NCBI GenBank assembly: GCA_023213395.1
Contig: CM041465.1
Location: 240,381,741-240,445,740 of the forward strand
Origin: Cycas panzhihuaensis
Lineage: Eukaryota > Cycadophyta
DNA: 64,000 nt
Direction of reading: 5' to 3'
Shown here piece after piece: positions 1 through 10,766 of the stretch (its first letter is position 1; each line of letters begins with the position of its first letter). The notes below the pieces were generated by a model. It searched no databases, was not told where the DNA came from, and worked only from the letters and a program-made list of their open reading frames with translations. The translations under genes and the position numbers were made by a program.

Positions 1-579
1 AGCTACCGAGGGTGGTGATGGATGAGAACATAAAGGTGGAGATAGGGGTGATGTATAACCTTTCCTAGAGGTAATTCCATATGAAAAGGGATGGGTATAA
101 CCTATTAAGGAGGAAATATTTAAAGGAAGTGATGACAAGGGCCATGGTAATGGTATTTTTCCTGTCCCACCTCACTTCCTTTTAGCACTATGATTTGATT
201 TTAGATTTTGTCTAGTTATTATTTTGATATATATTATAGTAACTAACTCGATCATGGTTTTGTGATTGCAGGTGGTGGGTTTAACCTAGATTTTACATGA
301 TAGGTTTTAGACCCCTATCTATGATAGTTTATTGGAGGGACAACCTCCTATTACGGACATTAATGAGTTATCTCTTACTCATCCATATACAACTATGCTT
401 ATTCTAAATGTGAGAGAATTAACCTTATGGGTAGTAGAGTGAGATGAGTTATAGGATAGGATTAGAGAGCTTGAGACTCAGATGGTAGGGTAGTAGGGGC
501 AGACTATAAAGGTAGTTATGGCTCCAATAGTTATACTCTATTATAAGTAGTGCTAGGGGCAAAGGTATAGAGAGTCACC
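1..579 (+). pseudogene. Tail of family T antisense (PMD-like) gene, third copy
   Basis: Degenerate segment without a long open frame. Bases about 275-570 align by eye with 41,880-42,150, the 3' part of the same gene-like unit in another copy: the shared run begins with GGAGGGA and continues through a GAG-rich stretch ending near CTCAG. A plausible 3' splice acceptor, preceded by a T-rich tract, ends at 271 (TGATTGCAG). The segment is cut off sharply at about 580, where a family T LTR begins in the same orientation, so a T element appears to have inserted into the antisense gene of another. No function can be assigned to this fragment. Assignment rests only on nucleotide resemblance to the better copies at 8.2-10.4 and 41.5-42.4 kb. 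Confidence 0.35.
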
Positions 580-2450
580 TATTTCCTACCTACTAGAAAT
601 GGATTTGGAGTTCATGACATAGGTAAGTATAGGTATGTTTCTTCATCTTATATCTCCATTACATTATTTATGTTATGTTGCTTGATATGATACTTGTATA
701 ACTATTAGATGCATGATTGCTTGAGTTTCTTGGCTTGCTCGTGTCTACTCATATGTCTTTGATGACTAGAACTCCATTCCAATGGTATTTAGATACCCTA
801 ATGTGGTTTCCCAATCAATGAGGTGATTTCTCAATGGCATTGAAACTCTGTTTTCATCTACTTTTGACTTATTATGGATATGAACCTTATTTTCTCATAT
901 TTTTACATGTGGTCAGCCACTTTAGAACCCCAGGGTCAGTTTATAAGAGTTAGAAATAGGATCAAATTCCCTTTTGAGTAGTTTTTTATTGATTATTAGG
1001 TAATTTATATCCCCTGTCCCTACACCATAGAGAATCCTATTTACCCTGTAGTGATTATTGCTTTACCTTCCTCTATTATTGTGCACCATGAGTACCTTCG
1101 TGGTGCCATAAAGAAATTTGTGATGTGACTATTACTCAACTAGTCATGGCCAACAACATTTAAATTTATATTTAATACACCCCCCTAATACATCTGATGC
1201 CTTGAGGCTAGCCCAGATCAAGGTGTAACAGTCAAGGGAACCCACTTAAATATAAAAACTCTACTTTAAATTTGAATTCATCATTCTAACATTCATTCTT
1301 TTAACATTCTAGCTCATTTCTAGACAACAAAAAAGGAACTTAGTTTTTTGAAAGAAGCACACAACATAACTTAGTCTTTGGGATAGAATACTCCTCAAAT
1401 TCACCTCTATAATCAACAACACTCTCTTCTCTTCCCTCAACACTTAAGAATCTCTTAAAATGCACTCCCTCAAATAATTGTGAATGTCTTCCATCAACAA
1501 ATGTTTCTATAAATATTAAGCTTGCTTGCATCAAATGGGTAAGATCTATCCATTCTTTGGTCTTCAATAAAAACTTCTTCTAACTTGATTTGATTTTCAA
1601 CTTTTTTGCTCATTTCTACTTATCATCTATCTTGAAAACCATAATACATACCTTCAACCATATTTTTTCTTCTACAAATCTTGGAGAAATTATTTTTTTA
1701 GAACTAGAAACTCTCCACAATCACAACCTAGAGTATTGGAGGAGGAAGTAAGTGGCTCAGTAGTTGATGAAGGGAGTTTAGATAAGGGAAATAGGTGCAA
1801 GTGCCAAATTTTGTGCTCCCTTCTCATTGGATAATCCCCTCCCAACATCACATGGCGACCAACCTCATAGTACATGCACCTTTTGCCCTAATACCAAGCC
1901 ACATAGACATCTAATAATTGATAAACATTTATTGCTTATTTTTTGAGACTTCGCATCTAATCTTTGTACTCCATTTTCTTCTTTGAGTAATAGCCTAAAA
2001 TTACAAGACCAGATAATCCCTCTTTTCACACTTGGGAGATTGCTCTTATCTAAGGGGCCACACCATTTTAAAGTGATCTCCTCTTCATTCCTCTCCCTTT
2101 ACCTCTCATATCCTTTCACACACATGGTTTTTTAGGAGAGGTGAGGTAGCATTTGATTTATTTTTTTTGGATGATTGAAAGTAACAAATATTTTTTTTTT
2201 TTTTGTAAAATATTTATACATATACATATATTGCATATATTTCTTGTGGGTAGAGTTTTGCCTTGTGCATGCAGAGGAAGGCTCACTCCTATGCACTAGC
2301 TAAGAAGGCATAATAAAATCTTCATCATAAGATAGCACTGATTTATGGGTTAGCAACATATATTTGGTATGCATTTTGTTCTTTTCTTGTTCCATTTCAT
2401 CTGTTTATACAACATTTCCATTAAGCTTAGGGAAGGTAAGGAAGCCCCAT
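580..2450 (+). repeat. Family T LTR, plus orientation (LTR4)
   Basis: The start (TATTTCC, a decayed TGTTTC) matches the LTR starts at 5,935 (minus), 39,531 (minus) and 59,645 (plus). The shared order of landmarks is: an AGGAATGG-like block, a GGTAAGTATAGGTATG block at about 630-646, a degenerate GGTACC palindrome at about 1,100, a TATA box at 1,251, then a U5-like stretch. Bases about 1,610-1,860 also resemble 30,590-30,850. The right end near 2,450 is approximate. No gag follows, so this is a solo or broken LTR. Short open frames inside it are chance. Confidence 0.6.
1251..1257 (+). promoter_or_regulatory. TATA box of family T LTR4
   Basis: TATAAAA lies at the position matching the TATA boxes of the other family T LTRs (60,316-60,322 plus; 32,301-32,307 minus) and is followed by the same ATTCATCATTCT-like block seen at 30,247. 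Homologous placement in several copies makes it the likely retrotransposon promoter. Confidence 0.5.
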
Positions 2451-4221
2451 TGCTTCTTACAACTCCCATGGCAAAAGAGCTTCTGTCATTAGTGAGGGAA
2501 GGACAAGGAAGGAGCTAGGTCAAGGTTGCCTTCAAGCATCACTAGCCAAGTACACACTTTCCAAACCTTCTCCTCCTTCTATCTTCTTCCTTTCAAGCTT
2601 TCTCTTTTGATTATTAGCACTTGTATATGTATATGGAATAAAATTCAAGAATCTATTTTTGCAAAGTGCATCTCTTTTACATTCATAGGAAAGAAAAACG
2701 TCCTAAAGAAAAGAAATATATCCCCCTATTCTTTCCTTTTCTCTTTATAAAGAAAAAAACATAATAGGAAGAGATTATTTCATCATTTGCATATGCACAT
2801 GTGGAATCACACCTATGGAGGGGGGTAACCACACTTAGATAAGATCAAAGCAAACAATAAGAGGTTTCAAGGGTGAGGATCTTATGGTATAAGTGAAAAA
2901 ATCAACCACAAAGGGCATCCGTGTGTTGAAATACAGGTTGAAGACCCACAAATAGCACACGAACTTCCTTTGAGGTAGCTCTACCTTGGTCAAGAGTGAT
3001 AGGGAGATGAGGGATATCCTTAGTTTCTTGAGTAACCTTGAAAAATAGGCCCTTTCGCCCTTAGATGGCCAAAGGAGGGAGGAGAGGATAGGCAAGGGAA
3101 TGGCTTCTCATGCAAAAAGGGGATAGGAGAGGTGGTTCTAGGTAAGAAGTAAGGGTAGTATGTACTCGTAAAAGATTGGAAAGGTGATTAATCCTATGGG
3201 TGTAAGACTAACCTAAAGGTCATGCTAGGGTGGCCTAGCTACAATGAGTGAAACAATAATTAAAGATAAAGGGGAATCCAAAAAGAGGGATATCTTTAAG
3301 GCACTATATCCAAAAGATTCTTAGGGGTATGAGTTGATAATGGAAATGTTTTAATAGTTTATGAGTGGGTTGCTATGCAAAGTGATGTAATGGAGATGTT
3401 ATGTGTGCGATAAATGTACCCCTTATGTATAAGAGGGTTCTTTCTAAATAAGAGAAGAAAAATAGCATGAAATCTCCACTCGTTTAGTCACATATACATA
3501 ACCTCACTCTCATTATCCTTTAAACATGAAAGAAAGAGAGATAACAAGATAGCTATATAATGTGAGACATATACAAAAGATGTAAGTTAAATAAGCAATG
3601 CAACAAGTAGACGTGTGAAAGAGTACATTCCTTATCACATGCACTTTATCAAATAGGCAGTTATACTAGTTAAGAACAAATGACATACACTAATTCTTTT
3701 CCTTTTCCTTTCCTTTAAGTGATATGTAGATGAAAAGAAAGAAAGTGAGGGAAAGAGGGTTAAGGGAAGTGAGAAGCATACTCGAAACTAAGCAGCCGAG
3801 AGGAGCATTATCCTTGCCATTCTTACTTTCCTCATGTTACCTCCAACCACAGACAACATGACTGAGTGGTGCTAGTGAAGAAAGGTAGGGGCTTCCTTAC
3901 CTTCAACCAAGTCAAAAGGAAATGGAAAGAGAAAGAATGTATTGCAAAGCAAAAGCAACTATCATTTTTATCTTGTAACTTTAAAGACTTAAAAGAAATA
4001 ATCGATCAAAAAGATAGTAATATACTTGGATCAGAATTAACTCCTTCTTCCTCTCTACATGTAACTAGAAATAAACCTATAATTAAGTGATGTTTACCCT
4101 TTCCCAAGGAGCAGCTAGTATATACAGGATATACATACAATATGTTGAGTGATATGATGTAACTTTGCCTTAAACAAAAGAAGTGTTTCTAACACAAGAT
4201 CACTATTAGTTCCTTCATATG

Positions 4222-4370
4222 CTACTTGAAAACAATGTGGAAAATGTGGGGGGTTGGGGGGTGGGGGGTAAGAGGAGAAAGAGGATGGTTAGCCTTGGAA
4301 TGGCTAACCATTTAGATCTTCCATACTTCACATTTTCCAAGTACCAAGGTGATGAAAGAAAACACCTTGG
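4222..4370. other. G-run followed by two perfect hairpins
   Basis: Three G6 runs (4,248-4,253, 4,256-4,261, 4,263-4,268) are followed by a perfect 10-bp inverted repeat ATGGTTAGCC/GGCTAACCAT (4,285-4,294 and 4,302-4,311, 7-base loop). A perfect 8-bp one follows, CCAAGGTG/CACCTTGG (4,344-4,351 and 4,363-4,370). An outer imperfect pair flanks the first hairpin: ACTTG...AAAATGTG on the left and CACATTTTCCAAGT on the right. The cluster lies inside a family T LTR. A structural or foldback role is possible but not shown. Confidence 0.6.
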
Positions 4371-5373
4371 GAAGCAACCAATAGGTTCTAGGTGAAGTTA
4401 GGTTGTTGTCAATGTTGCAAAAGTCGCAAAGAGGAACTTTTGTAACCTCAACTAAGCCTAACACCAACAAATCAGTGGGGTGTAATATGGGGCTAGAATC
4501 CTACTTATGTAGGGTTTGTAGAGCTAAGATCAAGCATAGTAATGGGCTATGTACGCTATTACCAATGGCCACCTCCTTTCCAATAACTCTTTAGAAATCC
4601 AAGGAAAGCACGGAGAAGGAAGAGGTATAGAGAGAAGGGGGTTGCCCTTGAGGAGAAGGCTTATTGGGTATGGAACCTTGCATTTTCTCCTTTCACTCTT
4701 TGTGAAAGCCTCTTCCTTACTATCTACTTGGAGAAACCAGGGAAGAGATGGAAGGAAATAGGAAGCAAGCGAGAAAGGGAGGGTTTGCCTCTAGTTATAG
4801 TAGGGAAATCAGAGAGAAAAGTAATGAAAAGGCATGACAAATAACTTTTGTAATATTTTAAAGGAAATAGAAGTAAAATAAAGCTTCAAAGTATCTACTT
4901 GGGGTAGATCAAGGGTAGATGTACCTAAAGAATAAGAGAAAGAGGTTGCCCCAATGGGGTCTGTAGGTGAAATCCTAAAGGAATAATAAACTAGTAAAAC
5001 TTTAGAGCAAGGTGAAAGATCTGCACTTGATGAAGTACTTAGGGCATGACCTTCCCTTTGCTAGCCATAGTACAAGCCTATTGTTATGGATCTAGAGTTG
5101 CAGAGGGCTAGTGGCAGGTTCAGAAGTTAATAATGGTAGACTTATCCTATTGCAGGGCATTTTTTAAGAGACTGTTATGTAGAACTTGAGTAAGAGAGTC
5201 AAGAAGAGATGAAATGATGTTGCTTTTGGGTTTTTAAACCCAACCCTAGCTTAATCGAGTGATTAGGGTTTGGCTTGGGCTGGGAATACATCTCTACGAC
5301 ATGGTAATTTCATAATAAATGTGGAATTAGCCATGACACATTTTAAAATATAAGATATGACAATCGTCACATG

Positions 5374-5401
5374 GTAAACTTCATGGTACCATAAAGTTTA
5401 C
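5374..5401. repeat. 28-bp GGTACC-centred palindrome in LTR1
   Basis: The arms GTAAACTT and AAGTTTAC flank an ATGGTACCAT core; only one base pair of the 28-bp palindrome is mismatched. A homologous, less perfect palindrome occupies the same LTR position at 60,154-60,181, and a related one lies at 7,932-7,959. Confidence 0.75.
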
Positions 5402-5935
5402 AGCAGTGTTGTGATCTTTATTATAGTGCAGCAGAAGCATGAGTAGAAGGAAGCTTGGGAGCTCAAAATAAGAGGGGGGACTTCAGACCTAAGGGGCATG
5501 ACACTCTATCTAGATGGTAGGAGATAATCATGGGACCCGAGGAACCTATGATAGGCAAAATATCAAAGGCGAGAAGCTCCCAAAAAGTTAATAACAACCA
5601 TACCTAGGCAAGGTGCTAGGAGTCATGGTATGTCAATTGGGGATGTGATCAGGCTATGGGAGCCAATTGGTACTTGGGGATAACGCGGAGATGCGAAGGA
5701 GGGTTGTGGAGTGCCATGGGATGCATATCCCTAAATCGTCATAGGCTAAAGTGGTGTAATGCAATATGATCTAGTAGCAGATGCATAATGATCACTCAAT
5801 GAACTAAATAATCATGCCATGTAAATGAAATACTTCAATCCACCTCTAGTAAAATTGATGAAGGTGAGGGATAGAAGCATACCTATACTTACCTGAGTTG
5901 ACCCATCCACACCCATTCCTGATAGCCAAGAAACA

Positions 5936-5947
5936 CTACCCCCTTGG
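5936..5947 (-). other. Polypurine tract of family T element
   Basis: The minus strand reads CCAAGGGGGTAG immediately before the LTR start TGTTTC. The same CCAAGGGGGTA sits before the LTR start at 39,531. This is the expected plus-strand priming site and fixes 5,935 as the start of a 3' LTR. Confidence 0.7.
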
Positions 5948-6479
5948 CAACAAAGCCTCGCTACTCAAAAGCATAATGCGATGGCAAATGTTGGCAATAA
6001 AATGTTAGTCATACACATATAAAGCACTAATGATAAGATTCAAGGGTGAAGGCAAGTGTTTTGGCAGAATGCGTGGGCATGGCGATGAAGAAGAGACAAT
6101 GTAGGGGCTACCTATATGTTACCCTAAGGTCGACGAATAGAAAAATGGATCAGAGATGATGCCCCCCATCACATGCATGCAAAGCAACTAATGGTTATAA
6201 TCATGACTTCAGTTAAACAAATGCTATAAAAGAGGTATTACGAATATAGAAGGACTAGAGTGATGAGAGTTATGTACCAGGAGCAACACAGATGATAGGG
6301 CAAAGAAAGCAAACTTGGTGGTCACCATAGTTTAGCCTCATTAGTAGCCAACTTTCAGAGGTGCAGATGGATCACAAGATGGGAGAGTGGGATGACCTAG
6401 AACCTAGGCACTAGGGTGACCGGACAGGTCCCTCAAGGAGGGGGAGGTAAAGCTTAAGAATGAGATGGATGAGACCATC
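5948..6479 (-). other. Non-coding stretch between aRNH and 3' LTR
   Basis: No domain is recognised. It corresponds in position, and weakly in sequence, to 39,544-40,240 in the second copy and probably represents the 3' untranslated part of the family T element. Confidence 0.4.
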
Positions 6480-6908
6480 TACCTCAGCATTGCGATCTCA
6501 AGGGATATGTCAGATGTCAATGGAAGATAAATGTGACAAAATAGATGTAGAAGTTGAGGTAAGTGTCCTCAAGTGTGGGCAACGCACCTGGTAGACCTAG
6601 GTGAGATGGGACACCACAACCTAAGAGTCACAAAGAAGGATGATAGGTCTGTAGTGGAAGCAAAGTGCATTAGTGAGGGCTTCAATAATGATAGTGTACT
6701 TAGCTTTATTATTAGTGGCTTCAGGGAGGAAGACTCTAAAACTCATATAGTCATATCTGGAGGGGTCACGGAGGATCCACACGATAGTAGAAGGACCTAG
6801 GTTAATGTGACTTCTACCATCGGTGAAGAAGAGAAAAGCCATAGTAGAAGGGATAGAGATTCTAGTAGGGTGAGCATAGAAGAAGGTGACGGCAGGGTTG
6901 ATGAGCAA
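6480..6908 (-). pseudogene. Archaeal-type RNase H (aRNH) of family T element
   Basis: An open frame from 6,908 to 6,621 reads through an RNase H fold of the RVT_3 type. It contains FFTDGRS (first catalytic Asp kept), LPEATNNKAKY (the NNEAEY block with its catalytic Glu changed to Lys) and ILLCDS (the CDS Asp kept), and continues in broken frame to about 6,480. A second RNase H placed after integrase is the mark of the Tat lineage of plant Ty3/gypsy elements. It would degrade the RNA strand during reverse transcription. It lies upstream of a polypurine tract and LTR on the same strand, and the opposite-strand gene begins about 1.3 kb away. The same domain recurs at 40.2-40.5 kb and, in another family, at 11.65-11.99 kb. 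Inactive because of the Glu change and stops. Confidence 0.8.
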
Positions 6909-7850
6909 GAAAAGGACTCAATGGGGTGAGACAGTCATGAAGCACTCAGTTGGCTATGAATAAAGGTTGTAAGGGGTAGGAGGACCTAAGAGAGAGGCTA
7001 CCCAAGGATGAAGAGACCGACCTGGTAGACAGGAAGGAGATAGTAGTGAAGAGGCTCCTTTGGGATCCTAAAGGTCACTAAAGGGAGCAGAGCGCAGCCC
7101 CAGATGGGGGAGGCACCTCCTTCTAGAGCCCCAAAAGCTCGAACAGGTAGCGAAATTGGGTTTAAGATGATGAAATGTGCTAAATAAGTACAAACACGGG
7201 CATGTTTTGGGATGGTGTAAAAATCAAGATAATAGTGGTCTACAGAAGACTAAAGGGATCATAATAAATGCACCTAAGAGGTGAAAAAGGAGGCCACAGA
7301 GGTGAAACAAGGGACAAAGCTAGAAGTTAAAGGTAATATGGGGAAAGAGATGGTCCCAAGGGCTGTTGCAGCAGGAAAGAAGGAGGAGGTGTCTATTGGG
7401 CCGCCCACCTATATAAGGAAAACTAAGTGAAAATATGATTCATTTTCACGGGATTACGATCGATCTAGATCACTTTCCCTTATGTAGTGGAGTGCCACCC
7501 AACTTCAAAGGCATGGAGAGAGAGATCGAGCTATTGGATCGAGGTGAGGAGATAGCAGATAGGACTAGGATGGCGAGATGTCTATTGCAAGACTAGATCT
7601 AGTGAGTGGATCATCCCATACCCACCTCATTTTGTCGTTTGAATTTAATAAGTTTTTATGTTTTTTTTTAGAGTAAATTTTAAGCCCTTGAGGGTAAATT
7701 AGGATCCTCTGGAGCCCAATTTAGGCCCAGAAAAGGAGAAGATCAAGGCATTAAGTAGCCTTGGTGCTAGTGGGCCTCAGTACGGCTCACTTGGGTAAAA
7801 CGTTTAGGATTTTTTGGGCATAACCCCCCCCCTTTTGTGGGGGCTATAGC
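6909..7850. other. Intergenic block shared with 40.5-41.5 kb
   Basis: This block separates the aRNH (minus) from the antisense gene (plus). Bases 7,560-7,850 align with 41,210-41,480: a CTAGATC-GAGTGAGTGGATC block, a TTTAATTTTAAT-like block, a GGCCCAAG/GGAGGAGGA block and a final CTAGCC-CATGAG block. No coding sequence is recognised. It probably holds the promoter of the antisense gene on the plus strand. Confidence 0.5.
7410..7418 (+). promoter_or_regulatory. Candidate TATA box of the antisense gene
   Basis: TATATAAGG on the plus strand lies about 770 bases before the first recognisable coding part of the opposite-strand gene. It follows a GC-rich GGGCCGCCCACC. The aligned place in the second copy (about 41,057) is degraded (GAATAAATGG). 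Placement is suggestive only. Confidence 0.35.
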
Positions 7851-7931
7851 TAGCCTCATGGTGAAATTCGTGGTTCCACAGAGTTTACCATGGGGCTATT
7901 GAGAGATGCTAAAATCTTAATAGGGTCTTGG

Positions 7932-7959
7932 TCAAACTCTGTGGTACCGCAGAGTTTGA
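7932..7959. repeat. Near-perfect 28-bp GGTACC palindrome
   Basis: The arms TCAAACTCTG and CAGAGTTTGA flank TGGTACCG; only the innermost flanking pair is mismatched. A related half-site (GTGGTTCCACAGAGTTTACC) lies about 65 bases upstream at 7,869. The pair resembles the palindrome block in family T LTRs, here placed in the leader of the opposite-strand gene. Confidence 0.7.
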
Positions 7960-8179
7960 TGCAGGGCAGAGAACCACAAGTAAAAAAAGAAGGAAAGGGA
8001 GGACAAAGAGGTGCCAAATTTAGCCCAAAACAGGGGGAAGAGGCAACCTTAGGATAGGTAGGTAGATGTAGAGGTATTCTGACTAGTTGTTGGGTGTTTT
8101 GTAGGTAGTTATCATGGTAGACAACTACAAAAACATAGGTATCATGATGATGAGTTTTATTGAGATGATAACTCAAGGT

Positions 8180-10390
8180 GATAGATAGATCTTGGGGAGA
8201 TGTGGCCTACTAAAGGTGATCAGGATGCCATAATATACTTTAGACCAATGCCTCCTATTTGATATCGTCACCTATTAGGATCATAAACAACATGTATTAC
8301 ACCTCCCCCAAGTTAAGGATGTCACTATCACACTAGGGGATATTCAGAGGATCCTAGGCATACTCGCAGGAGGAGCACTAACGTCACTAGGAGCATTACC
8401 TAGTAATGATGCTATACAAAGGGAGAAGGCCACATTCTTCTCTAGCTAGGACAGGTGGGAGAGGTGTGGGATACCTGTTCAGACTATGGTTATATCACAC
8501 ATTCCTCAAGTGAGGAAGTTGATCACATTAGGTATTTTGTTCTGGGTCTCCCAGAAACAAAACTATAGAGATATACCGAACAGATGGATGGAGACAATAA
8601 GGAGGTATGAGGCCAGAGAGAGACTAGATTAGGCCACTCTAATAGTAGTGAACATGGTCTTCCAGTTAGATGCTATCAGGGTGATAGGGAGAGGAGCATT
8701 CTCCTATTGTACATTACTATAGTGCTGGTAATTTTTAGTTAAATAATTACACTTTTATACTTTCAATACATGAAACTTACAAAAATTAAATTAAAATAAG
8801 TTATTGATAGATTGAAGTTGATGTGATGTAGGCCCTAAAGAGAGTAGAGACTTGAGAGAATGAAGGAATCACCATTAGGGAGCTCATTAGTCAGTTGAGT
8901 AAGGCAAGATGGGGTACTTTGAGAATATGTAGGATCTTATGGGTGAGTGGGTCTACATAGCTCATTAGAGCATGAGATACTTCATGACTTTATCAGTTGT
9001 TAGGTCCTAGGACATAACATTTTTAGAGTGTAAGTAATTAGAGACATCGAGATCACTTTAAGGGATGTAGAGAAGATCCTAGGACTTAGCTAGCATGGGG
9101 AGAGGGTTTGCCTCATCAAAGTGATGGACAATGAGTCCTAGATAGCATGTACTATATATTTGATAGGATTTGCTAATTAGATAGATCAACATAAGATCTT
9201 AGTTGAGGCTATCTAGATGGAAGGGGAGATCTTAGTAGTACATAGGATCATAGCCCTAATTATTATCTATCAGATAGTGAAGATGTAGAAATTTATGGGG
9301 ATCCCAGCCCAATGGATAGGGGTCATTAGATGATGTGAGTAGGGTGTTCACATTAATTGGGAGTAGTATACAATTGACAACATCAACCACTAGTTGTTTA
9401 AGATCAGGATAGGGAGGGAATGATTCTCATATAGTTCCATCATGATATGTTGGCTATATAATCATATTCCTTTGCTACGACTAGGATAAGAGTTAAGAGA
9501 GATGATGCTAATGGCTCAAAAAAAGAATAGATGGTATATGAGGTCTTGAATTCATAATAGGCTAATTATCATAGCGAGGACCACACATAGTCTTCTCCTT
9601 AGTAGGATGATGAAGAGATAACTGGTAGAGGATGCCTACACAGGGCTTCTAGTATGGAGTGATGATGAGATGGATGCCACAGAGAGGATGACAGTAGAGG
9701 AGGCTCCTATAGCAGTATGAGGGAGAAGGAGAGGATATAATGGAGGAGCACATGGTGGCAAAGGTGGTGGAGGAGGAGAGGAGGTAGGATGATGAGGTGC
9801 CTCCTCTAGTGGTGGAGTAGAAGGGAGTCACTAGGTGCTTGGGTGAGGAGGTGGAACACTTATGGAGGGGAGAGGAGGCTCCATTTAGAGTATGGAGCTA
9901 GGATCTACTAACAAGTAGGGTAGATATGGAGGGAGTAGAGCTAGAGAGGGAGGAGCTACTCAAGAGGCTCACCAAGAGCCATAGGGAGGAGAGATACTAC
10001 TAGTGGAGGAGGTGCTAAGTGGAGAGTTAGTAGAAGGAGGATCACCAAGTATGTGCTTTAATTAGTTTATTTCTTACATCACATAGTATTTCTTTTCTTT
10101 TAAGAGCCTTTTTCTTCTAAGGGACTAATCACATATGGCATGTTTCTATTGGGTAAGTGACAAAACAGTTACCTTGAGGGAGGTCCATAGGACATTGGAG
10201 GTCATCTTCCCTTATATTCTAGCATCAGATGAGGCACTTACTTGGAATATAGCAGATCACAGGCTATTGGAATGTCACATAGAGTATTATAGCCATGTGC
10301 TCCAAGCTCGAGACCTCTACCTAGATATGAGGGAAGAGTTACATACACAAGAGATAGAGTTAAGGGTAGGTAAGGAGGAGAGATGACACC
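8180..10390 (+). pseudogene. Spliced antisense gene with two plant-mobile-domain-like segments
   Basis: Plus-strand coding remnant lying opposite to the family T element. Segment 1 (8,200-8,727) reads HVLHLPQVKDVTITLGDI..ILGI and later YRDIPNRWMETIRRYE. Segment 2 (about 8,930-9,460) repeats the plan: DIEITLRDVEKILGL, then GIPAQWIGVIR. The ITL-x-D-V-x-x-ILG pattern after a short beta-like lead is typical of plant mobile domain (PMD) and related transposon-borne domains. Two good introns break the frame: 8,728-8,831 (GTAATT...GATGTAG) and 10,049-10,121 (GTATGT...TTCTTCTAAG). A Glu/Gly-rich part (9,500-10,040) and an open 83-codon exon (10,135-10,386), ending in a charged helical stretch, follow. 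Stops are mostly TAG. Antisense ORFs are known in Tat-lineage elements (Grande). The PMD assignment is by motif only. Function unknown. Confidence 0.5.
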
Positions 10391-10720
10391 TATGGAGGAT
10401 GACACTACCTTAGGTGGGAGCTAGGTATACTTCATCATCTAGCATGATAGTTTAGTAAGGGTAGTATAAACTCCTACCCTATGGTGAGTCCACACATGGA
10501 GAGAATTTGAGAAGGAGGGAGAGAGCATGTCCATATGTACCTCAAGGATCTTATCATGAGTCAGAGGGATGAGTGTATGATATGTTTATTAAGAGATAAG
10601 GGGACCATGAGAGGCATTTTATAAGCCTGCAATATATATTGTGGGTGTATATATCATGAGTCATGTATTATGAGTCACATATTATGAGTCACCTAGGTGA
10701 CAGATATGCCATATTTTTAT

Positions 10721-10766
<46 letters not shown>

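Larger units (their letters stand above)
2650..5935 (-). repeat. Family T LTR, minus orientation (LTR1), about 3 kb
   Basis: On the minus strand this begins TGTTTC at 5,935, directly after a polypurine tract, so it is a 3' LTR. Reading downward it matches the plus-strand LTR at 59,645 onward: the AGGAATGG and GTAAGTATAGGTATG blocks (5,925-5,880), a CCATGGCACTC block (about 5,715), the GGTACC palindrome (5,374-5,401), a degenerate TATA at about 5,235, an AAGGGCAACCCCCTT block (about 4,645) and a TGGCCATCTAAGGG block (about 3,065) that matches 61,540. Similarity fades near 2,650. No coding sequence is recognised; the longest frames inside (for example 2,835-3,095 minus) also align outside any known domain. 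LTRs this long occur in Ogre and Tat elements. Confidence 0.6.

Noticed and set aside
1888-1900. CCTAATACCAAG as an initiator-Met primer-binding site
   Set aside because: It lies in the middle of family T LTR homology with no LTR edge beside it; probably chance.
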